A stretch of 64,000 nucleotides of DNA, from assembly GCA_036011085.1 (NCBI GenBank), contig DASCMS010000104.1, positions 11,959 through 75,958 on the forward strand, read 5' to 3'. Both the position numbers and the translations under genes were made by a program. This document shows, piece after piece, positions 63,241 through 64,000 of this stretch (position 1 is the stretch's first letter; each line of letters begins with the position of its first letter). The DNA comes from UBA8231 sp036011085. Lineage in GTDB: Bacteria; Latescibacterota; UBA2968; UBA8231. The notes under the pieces were generated by a model, which had not been told where the DNA came from, made no database searches, and saw nothing but the letters and a program-made list of their open reading frames with translations.

Positions 63241-64000
63241 ATCCGCCGCTTCCAGTGGCTGTTCCTGTCGATCGTGGCTGCGCCACTGACGGTGGCGGCG
63301 GCGTCGTCACGTCTGGTCGTGACGGTGACCGACTCGCTGTCGGGCGATCCCGTTCCGGGGGTCAGCGTGCGCGCCAAAGCGGCAGAGGCCGACGGGGCGC
63401 CACAGGTCACGGTCCGCACCGACGACGGTGGCACGACGCGGCTGCATCTCGAGCCGGGACAGTGGGCCCTGCGTCTGCGGCACGGATCCTTCGCCACGAC
63501 CGACCACGCCGTGCGCCTGGGGGATCGGGACACGACGGTCTTCATCGCGCTTCGTCCCCTACTCTACCGCATGCCGGAACGGCTGGCCCAGGCCGTGGCC
63601 GAGCCGACTCAACCCGGGGTGACCTCACTGGCGCCGACGGAGGTGACGCGGTACCCGTCGCCGGTGCCGGATCCCGTGCGTATCCTGCGCGTCCTGCCGG
63701 GAGTGGCTTCGGGGGGAGACCAGTCGGCCACAGCGTACAGCGTACGGGGTGGCAGCTGGGACGAGAATCTGGTGCGCATCGAGGGGGTCGAGATCGACGC
63801 GCCACAGCTGCTGCGGGCAGGGCTGGCCGAGACTCTATCTCCCGTCAATGGCGACCTCGTCGAGGATGTGTCGTTCCACGTGGGCGTGCTGCCGGCGAGC
63901 TTCGGCGATCGTCTGAGCAGCGCCCTCGACGTGGGCTACCGACGGCCGGATTCGCTCGAGGTCTTCGCTCTCGCCGGGGCGACCCGCAAGGCGGCGACCG
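63241..64000 (+). CDS. TonB-dependent outer-membrane receptor, partial
   Basis: The frame runs off the window. It starts with a signal peptide-like IRRFQWLFLSIVAAPLTVAA, followed by a carboxypeptidase-regulatory-like domain (VTDSLSGDPVPGVSV to VFIALRP) and the TonB plug (RILRVLPGVASGGDQSATAY, YSVRGGSWDENLVRIEGVEI, VEDVSFHVGVLPASFGDRLS). No ATG, GTG or TTG exists in this frame between the preceding in-frame stop (63103) and the signal peptide. The best fit is an ATC start at 63241 with AGGAG spaced six bases before it. The next GTG (63274) would cut the signal peptide. It is divergent from the ATPase gene. Confidence 0.8.
   Translation, partial: MRRFQWLFLSIVAAPLTVAAASSRLVVTVTDSLSGDPVPGVSVRAKAAEADGAPQVTVRTDDGGTTRLHLEPGQWALRLRHGSFATTDHAVRLGDRDTTVFIALRPLLYRMPERLAQAVAEPTQPGVTSLAPTEVTRYPSPVPDPVRILRVLPGVASGGDQSATAYSVRGGSWDENLVRIEGVEIDAPQLLRAGLAETLSPVNGDLVEDVSFHVGVLPASFGDRLSSALDVGYRRPDSLEVFALAGATRKAAT

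Overview
The window is about 64 kb of high-GC, densely coded bacterial DNA with no rRNA, tRNA, CRISPR array, phage or insertion sequence that I could recognise. A TonB-dependent receptor, a carboxypeptidase-regulatory-domain outer-membrane protein of the DUF5686 type, lipoproteins and a tripartite RND pump show a diderm host. The repeated PhyH, ThuA, Gfo/Idh/MocA, SDR, DegT and enolase-superfamily genes, together with a 2-oxoacid:ferredoxin oxidoreductase, resemble uncultured Latescibacterota or Poribacteria-like genomes. That taxonomic guess is inference only.

Layout. 1-6168 (minus): an ABC exporter operon of one full-length exporter with a zinc ribbon, a DUF1854 protein, and two half-exporters whose ATP sites are complementarily degenerate. 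6239-10659: a small unknown ORF, a DUF5686-type outer-membrane protein and a PhyH dioxygenase fused to HEAT repeats. 10683-18322: a decayed DUF4160/DUF2442 pair, a methyltransferase, a YcaQ-type glycosylase, an SDR-SDR-esterase run and a divergent Gfo/Idh and TIM-barrel pair. 18450-26178: a Kef-type antiporter with two RCK units coupled to TerC, an oxidoreductase, a hydrolase-fold protein without its catalytic triad, a methyltransferase, and an ECF sigma factor with a TPR tail. 26233-35776 (minus): an RND efflux operon (adaptor, two permeases) whose last gene is a CocE-type hydrolase. 35843-49373: many metabolic genes, including a Kelch-SDR-barrel-enolase run and a SelA-like/Nif3 pair. 50688-57354: a 2-oxoacid:ferredoxin oxidoreductase (fused gamma-alpha, beta) followed by a 1271-residue protein that looks like a whole pyruvate:ferredoxin oxidoreductase which has lost its thiamine diphosphate site and gained a C-terminal ferredoxin. 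57370-63074 (minus): flavin reductase, RecQ, a KefC-type antiporter, a twice-frameshifted KefF-type quinone reductase and a PilT/VirB11-like ATPase. 63241-64000: the start of a TonB-dependent receptor.

The most interesting points are three. First, the oxidoreductase operon with its pseudo-PFOR/ferredoxin companion. Second, one palindromic operator placed about 25 bp in front of both the ABC and the RND export operons, which suggests one TetR-type regulator encoded elsewhere controls both. Third, a series of enzyme-fold proteins that have lost catalytic residues. All homology statements are made by eye from motifs and have not been tested by any search.
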